A stretch of DNA of 64,000 nucleotides, taken from contig NZ_CADFEJ010000001.1 in assembly GCF_902833055.1 (NCBI RefSeq), positions 990,620-1,054,619 of the forward strand, given 5' to 3'. The stretch comes from Burkholderia territorii. Its GTDB lineage: Bacteria; Pseudomonadota; Gammaproteobacteria; Burkholderiales; Burkholderiaceae. Made by a program: the position numbers and the translations under genes. Every line of letters starts with the position of its first letter. Positions within the stretch are counted from its first letter, which is position 1. The notes below the pieces were generated by a model that was not told where the DNA came from, did no database searches, and saw nothing but the letters and a program-made list of their open reading frames with translations. This document shows, piece by piece, positions 60,229-64,000 of this stretch.

Positions 60229-60978
60229 CTACAAGGACTGGTCATCGATAGCCACCAGTTGCCAGCATGATTCCGATCGCTGGAAGAGATAGCGGACCTT
60301 TTTGTCGGAATCCGATCCAGAATAATCGACATGACCGGTTGTTTTGCTATCCTGGGCAATACGAACCAATTTCCCTTCCCGCCTGGCACGTTCCATGTCC
60401 ATCATCAGCGGAAAGGGCATCTTGTTCTCGGTGACTTGCTTCGTCACAGGTTTTGGCTCCGGCTGAGCGGCGGCATCGATGCTGGTGACCGCAACAGGCC
60501 AGCGCGTAAAGTGAGACTGGATGGATATTCTGCTCGCGAATTTCCTGGCGAAGGTTTCGAATTCGCCGGAGGGGCACGTTCCCGGGTCAAGCAGGGGCGG
60601 TGTTTGATTGACGTGTCGAGTCGAGCGTCCATCCTTCGAACCGGCAACCCGCCTGACCGACAACACCTTTTCGACGATGCGGCTATCGCCTTCCATTCTC
60701 GTTATTGCCGTGGCGTCACACTCCGAGTTCTGACCGCATTCGCGTTGCATTTTGGCTTCCGCGTCGGTATCCGCCTCGAAGAAGCAGGTCGGCTTTCCGT
60801 CCTTTTCCAGCGAGGAGCCAGCCATACCAGAGCCGGAACTGAAGACGCCGCTGCAAGTGAAGCGCGTCGATTGAGGCGCAGCCACCGCTGCCCCGATCAG
60901 TCGAGGGCCGACCGCGGCTGCTCCGACAACGAACGAGAACGTGAAGGCGGCGCCGACCAGAAAGCGAGTACGTTGCAT
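60229..60978 (-). CDS. Exported hypothetical protein
   Basis: A 249-residue protein. The ATG at 60978 has AGAGGG eight bases upstream and starts MQRTRFLVGAAFTFSFVVGA, a signal peptide. The mature region has six or more Cys (FTCSGVF, PTCFFEAD, RECGQNSECDA, GTCPSGE, ESCWQLV), suggesting disulfides. A C-terminal segment VRYLFQRSESCWQLVAIDDQ resembles the end of several small exported proteins that read a substrate, but I cannot name a family. Second gene in the exported quartet. Confidence 0.65.
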   Translation of the reverse strand: MQRTRFLVGAAFTFSFVVGAAAVGPRLIGAAVAAPQSTRFTCSGVFSSGSGMAGSSLEKDGKPTCFFEADTDAEAKMQRECGQNSECDATAITRMEGDSRIVEKVLSVRRVAGSKDGRSTRHVNQTPPLLDPGTCPSGEFETFARKFASRISIQSHFTRWPVAVTSIDAAAQPEPKPVTKQVTENKMPFPLMMDMERARREGKLVRIAQDSKTTGHVDYSGSDSDKKVRYLFQRSESCWQLVAIDDQSL

Positions 60979-61200
60979 TACATTGACCCTCTCTATTGTT
61001 TTTTTTACTCTCACCGAAAACCAGAGATGCTCTTGCAGAAGATAGGCAAGACATAAGGTGTTCCAACAATGCCGGGCATGTTTTCCACCTTGTACCCTTC
61101 AGTCGCTCTACTTCTCGAAAGAATCGAGTGTCGACCCGGATCACCCTATTTCGCTTCCAAAAAATTCTCGTTCGGGATGCAGCAGGAATAATTTTTCCTG

Positions 61201-61791
61201 TCAATAAGACGGCAGACTACAAGAGGTGTTTCTGACCGAGCAGTCCACATCTCCTGCACTTTTACACAAATTCATCGCCCCTCTTTCGACCGTCTGCAAT
61301 CCCAGCTTCTTCGGGTCGTGCGCGTTCATGTCTGCGATCGTTCGATAATAGTATGTACTCCTTTTTCCATATGCCACCCCCCAACAGCCATTGCGCACTT
61401 CGATTTTGATTTTGCAGTCTTCATGTCCGCAATCGCGCAACGCTTCATTTCTTGCAGCCATTGCACTACTGCTGTCCTCGGATCGGCCGCCATTTCCTTT
61501 TAGTCCTTTGCCGTCGTCAGCAAAGGCTCCGAAGCTCTCTTCCCAGACGCCCGTCTCATAGCGAAGCGCACCGCTTCCGCTCTCGGGTACTTGACGTGCA
61601 GCCGAAGGAGACCTTTGCCTCATTGATGAGGAAAACTCATCATCGTCCGGGACTCCACCACATCCAGGCTGTCCCGGCACCGACCCCGCGGCACAACCCG
61701 GAAATTGCAGCACGCCACCCTGCGACGTAGGTTGTGCAAAAGTAATGGAAGGAAGCACCGAAAGCAGCACGATAAACAGAAAATTCTTCAT
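61201..61791 (-). CDS. Exported protein with DUF4189-like C-terminus
   Basis: A 196-residue protein. The ATG at 61791 begins MKNFLFIVLLSVLPSITFAQ, a signal peptide. After a Pro/Gly/Ser-rich linker the C-terminal half has ALRDCGHEDCKIKIEVRNGCWGVAYG, the Cys-rich pattern of DUF4189. Such proteins are exported and small, with roles unknown to me, often encoded near secretion or effector genes. First gene of the minus-strand quartet. Confidence 0.65.
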   Translation of the reverse strand: MKNFLFIVLLSVLPSITFAQPTSQGGVLQFPGCAAGSVPGQPGCGGVPDDDEFSSSMRQRSPSAARQVPESGSGALRYETGVWEESFGAFADDGKGLKGNGGRSEDSSSAMAARNEALRDCGHEDCKIKIEVRNGCWGVAYGKRSTYYYRTIADMNAHDPKKLGLQTVERGAMNLCKSAGDVDCSVRNTSCSLPSY

Positions 61792-62069
61792 GTCGAATCG
61801 TCTCCACCTGTATTTGAAAGGCAAGCCGTATCATATTTTGTGTCGGCCCTGTGCCAAAGGATTCACAATACGGCAAGTGATAGCCCCGGCTCCATCGATG
61901 CTTACAAACAGTAGCATCGGCTCGGGCCCCTTGAAAGCAGTCTGACAATATTTGACTGTCAAAATCGATGGCCGGATTTTTAGCCATGCCGTCCGGGCAA
62001 ACGGTCGCCGTTCGTCGTCGAATGACACGTTACGTACGCACCCGTCGTGGCAACAAGGTGAAGCCGATC

Positions 62070-62332
62070 AAATGCCGCACTTTCCATCCTGTCCGGCCCG
62101 CTCGCCATGAAACCCGCCTCCCCCGCCCGATCCGCCTTCCGCGGCGCCGACGACGCAGAGTCGTCGCGCGACCTCGTCTATGGCCCCAATGACCGGCCTG
62201 CGCCGATGGTCGCCTTCGTCGCCGCGCTCCAGCACCTGTTGGCGATCATCGTGCCGATCGTCACGCCCGGCCTGCTGATCTGCCAGGCGCTCGGCATATC
62301 GAGCCGCGATACGACCCTTATCGTGTCGATGT
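62070..62332. repeat. 263-bp partial copy of the NCS2 permease gene (right copy)
   Basis: Matches 7838-8100 with six mismatches and no gaps: 37 bp of leader and the first 75 codons in the same direction. Identity stops sharply at both ends. The frame does not stop there but continues in frame into the small lipoprotein gene. Confidence 0.9.
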
Positions 62333-62361
62333 TGCCTTTCCTCAATAAACGGGAGAACGAA
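62107..62361 (+). pseudogene. 5' fragment of the NCS2 permease gene
   Basis: Starts MKPASPARSAFRGADDAESS and keeps the permease N-terminus and first membrane segment (LQHLLAIIVPIVTPGLLICQ), with the DTTLIVSM segment, then lacks the remaining 80%. Since it is in frame with the lipoprotein, a 138-residue chimera could be made, but the lipoprotein has its own start. Confidence 0.8.
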
Positions 62362-62523
62362 GTGAAGAAAGGGGTTATCGCATTGCTCGCAGCAGCGAGC
62401 GTGGTCGGCGCGCTCAGCGGATGCGTCGCATACGTTCCGGGCCCACCGGTCGTCGTCGCGCCGCAAGGCGGGCCGGGGAACGGGTTCTGCCCGCCCGGAC
62501 AGGCAAAGAAAGGCAATTGCTGA
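62362..62523 (+). CDS. Small lipoprotein
   Basis: A 53-residue protein. GTG at 62362 has GGAGA upstream. The signal KKGVIALLAAASVVGALSGC ends in a lipobox (LSGC), so Cys20 or so should be lipidated. The short mature part is Pro/Gly-rich (VPGPPVVVAPQGGPGNGF). Similar tiny lipoproteins are common in Burkholderia; function is unknown. A terminator follows at once. Confidence 0.7.
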   Translation: MKKGVIALLAAASVVGALSGCVAYVPGPPVVVAPQGGPGNGFCPPGQAKKGNC

Positions 62524-62530
62524 TTGCATG

Positions 62531-62558
62531 AGGCCCGCGTAAGCGGGCCTTCCATTTT
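62531..62558 (+). terminator. Terminator after the small lipoprotein gene
   Basis: AGGCCCGC, loop GTAA, GCGGGCCT (perfect 8-bp stem) followed by TCCATTTT, seven bases past the stop. Confidence 0.8.
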
Positions 62559-63693
62559 CAACGGCTCGGCAACGGGTACGAGGCGAGTCCGATCAACGCC
62601 GCGCCAGCCACGATCGCCGGTTGGGACAAAGGATATGCGGTCTCGGAGCACGTCCGGTTCGGTTCATCGCGCGCTACCCTTTGCGTCAGACCTCAACGGC
62701 GAACGGAACGTGCTCGAAATACTCCATGCAATGTTGCTGCCTACGAAGCGTAGCGCCCGTAATCGAGACTGCAACGATGACTTGTTCCGCAGGCGCTGAT
62801 TGCCATCGCGCACGCGGTGGCCAAATCGCCGAAAACCCATGTGGCGGAAGGCAGCAGACCGCAACCATCGCTCGCGGAGACCGCCAAGTGAGACTCCCGC
62901 AGTTGCAGGTAGCCTCCTACCCACAATCCTGCCCAAGTTTGGCTCCCCGGCATTCCGATATGAGCGGGAACGCGTAACCGCAAAAGGATGCGAGCGGTTT
63001 CCACCAAAATGTCGCCTAACAGTGCCCTTCCGGGACCCGGCTGCATTCGGGACGCTCGCGACGAGCCACCACGATGCCGGTATGTGTCCCCGCTAAGTTC
63101 AATTGTCGGGTTTCCCCTGGAATGCGTGTGGTGTTGCCTGGGTACTGAATGCCTCGGCATCCGCCACGGTATTTTTTGGACAGCCGATTCAGCACCCTTA
63201 TGAAACGTTCCCTAATGGTCCGCTTCCAGCTTTCACAAACGAAAATTTGTCGAACTGAACGGGATAGTAGCTCGACAGCACGCCGACGCGTGACTCAGGC
63301 AAGCTACAGTTGATACAGCAAATGGACATCTTCGCCTTCCTTATACGACCACCGGTGAGTGCAGATCCGTTCAAATCGATGAAACCCGCAGGCCGTCCGT
63401 GCAAGCGGACGCTTCAACAACAAGAGCCTCGACGCCTTGACCTGCATCCAAAGAACGTTCGTCACGCACACCATTTGCGGATGAGTCGAATCCATCACCA
63501 TGCGGACGGAAGTTATCCTGCCCTAGGTCGCTATTTTTAAATATATTAAATCTGATTTCATTTTTCCCATCATCTCCCGTTACAGCATCAATTAGATCTT
63601 TCCAAACGCATAGTCATGCTAAGCTCTATCGCGTCTCGTGATTAGCTCGATACTCTCCTTTTGTTTTGATAACGCAAGGCAAGGCAACATCCA
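62559..63693. other. About 1.1 kb without a confident gene, upstream of gspD
   Basis: Several short frames occur on both strands, but none has family features, a good start and consistent codon use. One minus-strand frame (62741-63160) is the most protein-like yet unrecognised. GC falls sharply after about 63540, and 63540-63690 should hold the gspD promoter. The stretch may be debris from earlier rearrangement. Confidence 0.5.
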
Positions 63694-64000
63694 ATGACAA
63701 CCAAACGTCGCCCTTTGCGCCGTATCGCAAGGATACTTTCGTCTGTTTATGTAATCGCGATATCTCTTAACCCGCTCCCAAGTAATGCCCAGGTCACGCT
63801 CAATTTCGTGAATGCGGATATCGGTCAAGTCGCGAAGGCGATCGGCGCGACGACCGGCAAGACCATCATCGTCGCCCCCCGCGTGAAGGGGCAGCTCAAT
63901 CTCGTGGCAGAACGGCCGGTGCCGGAAGACCAGGCGCTGAAGACGCTGCAGTCGGCGCTGCGCATGCAGGGCTTCGCGCTCGTGCAGGATCACGGCGTGC
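63694..64000 (+). CDS. gspD: Type II secretion secretin GspD, N-terminal part (cut by window edge)
   Basis: 102 codons are visible; the gene continues past the right edge. The signal peptide is MTTKRRPLRRIARILSSVYV and so on, ending SNAQ. The mature N-terminus VTLNFVNADIGQVAKAIGAT with TGKTIIVAPRVKGQLNLVAE is the N0 domain of secretin. GspD forms the outer-membrane channel of the type II system that exports folded proteins. The first 30 codons are AT-richer than the GC-rich N0 region, so the 5' end may be a recombination product. Confidence 0.92.
   Translation, partial: MTTKRRPLRRIARILSSVYVIAISLNPLPSNAQVTLNFVNADIGQVAKAIGATTGKTIIVAPRVKGQLNLVAERPVPEDQALKTLQSALRMQGFALVQDHGV

Noticed and set aside
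61968..62069. Arg-rich frame just before the permease copy, resembling a ribosomal-protein-like start
   Set aside because: It runs out of frame through the duplicated permease leader and has no family match; taken as chance.
62741..63160. Minus-strand 139-residue frame upstream of gspD
   Set aside because: No recognisable family and mixed codon use; more likely rearranged debris.

Overview
The window is high-GC proteobacterial DNA that most resembles a Burkholderia sensu stricto genome, possibly the B. cepacia complex. I base this on GC-rich codon use, OmpC-type porins, a giant trimeric autotransporter with an extended signal peptide region, several DUF2827 genes, a short H-NS-like protein and the start of a type II secretion gspD. 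Genus is inference from gene content; no rRNA or tRNA gene was seen.

Layout. 1-10.4 kb is ordinary chromosomal metabolism: a dipeptide-type binding protein (cut by the window edge), DUF427, an orphan SsuA-like binding protein, a glycolipid-binding-fold protein, an Fe-alcohol dehydrogenase/monooxygenase pair, a divergent SDR/LysR pair, an NCS2 purine permease and a Nudix hydrolase. 10.9-17.4 kb is a minus-strand peptide-scavenging block (IclR, AroM, peptidase E, OPT transporter, DUF1177, porin). 17.6-27.8 kb is a second minus-strand block: PucR regulator, DUF917 and HyuA (thiohydantoin/hydantoin chemistry), a polyamine-type binding protein, a DUF3138-like outer-membrane protein and a PotABC-type transporter. 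It looks like one uptake and breakdown pathway.

28.1-31.9 kb holds a LuxR-type response regulator, a second-type flhDC pair and a hybrid histidine kinase. 32-39 kb has a zinc-ribbon membrane protein, an alpha/beta hydrolase, a LysR regulator, a serine recombinase, an MFS symporter and a porin. 39.7-56 kb is the most striking part: a 2721-residue trimeric autotransporter built from five heads and Ser/Thr-rich 129-bp repeat stalks, followed by an OmpA lipoprotein. Beyond a terminator come three DUF2827 proteins that look glycosyltransferase-like, a secreted protein, an H-NS-like protein and a TPR/glycosyltransferase-like protein, the last five genes joined by ATGA overlaps. An OmpR-type regulator closes the block. 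I propose it as a dedicated adhesin-modification system.

56-64 kb has a Cys-rich unknown, a degenerate EAL protein, a second serine recombinase, a truncated copy of the OmpR regulator, four secreted or membrane-anchored unknowns, a 263-bp partial copy of the NCS2 permease gene fused in frame to a small lipoprotein, about 1.1 kb without a confident gene, and the start of gspD. The recombinases, gene fragment and partial duplication suggest that the 35-63 kb stretch has been rearranged.
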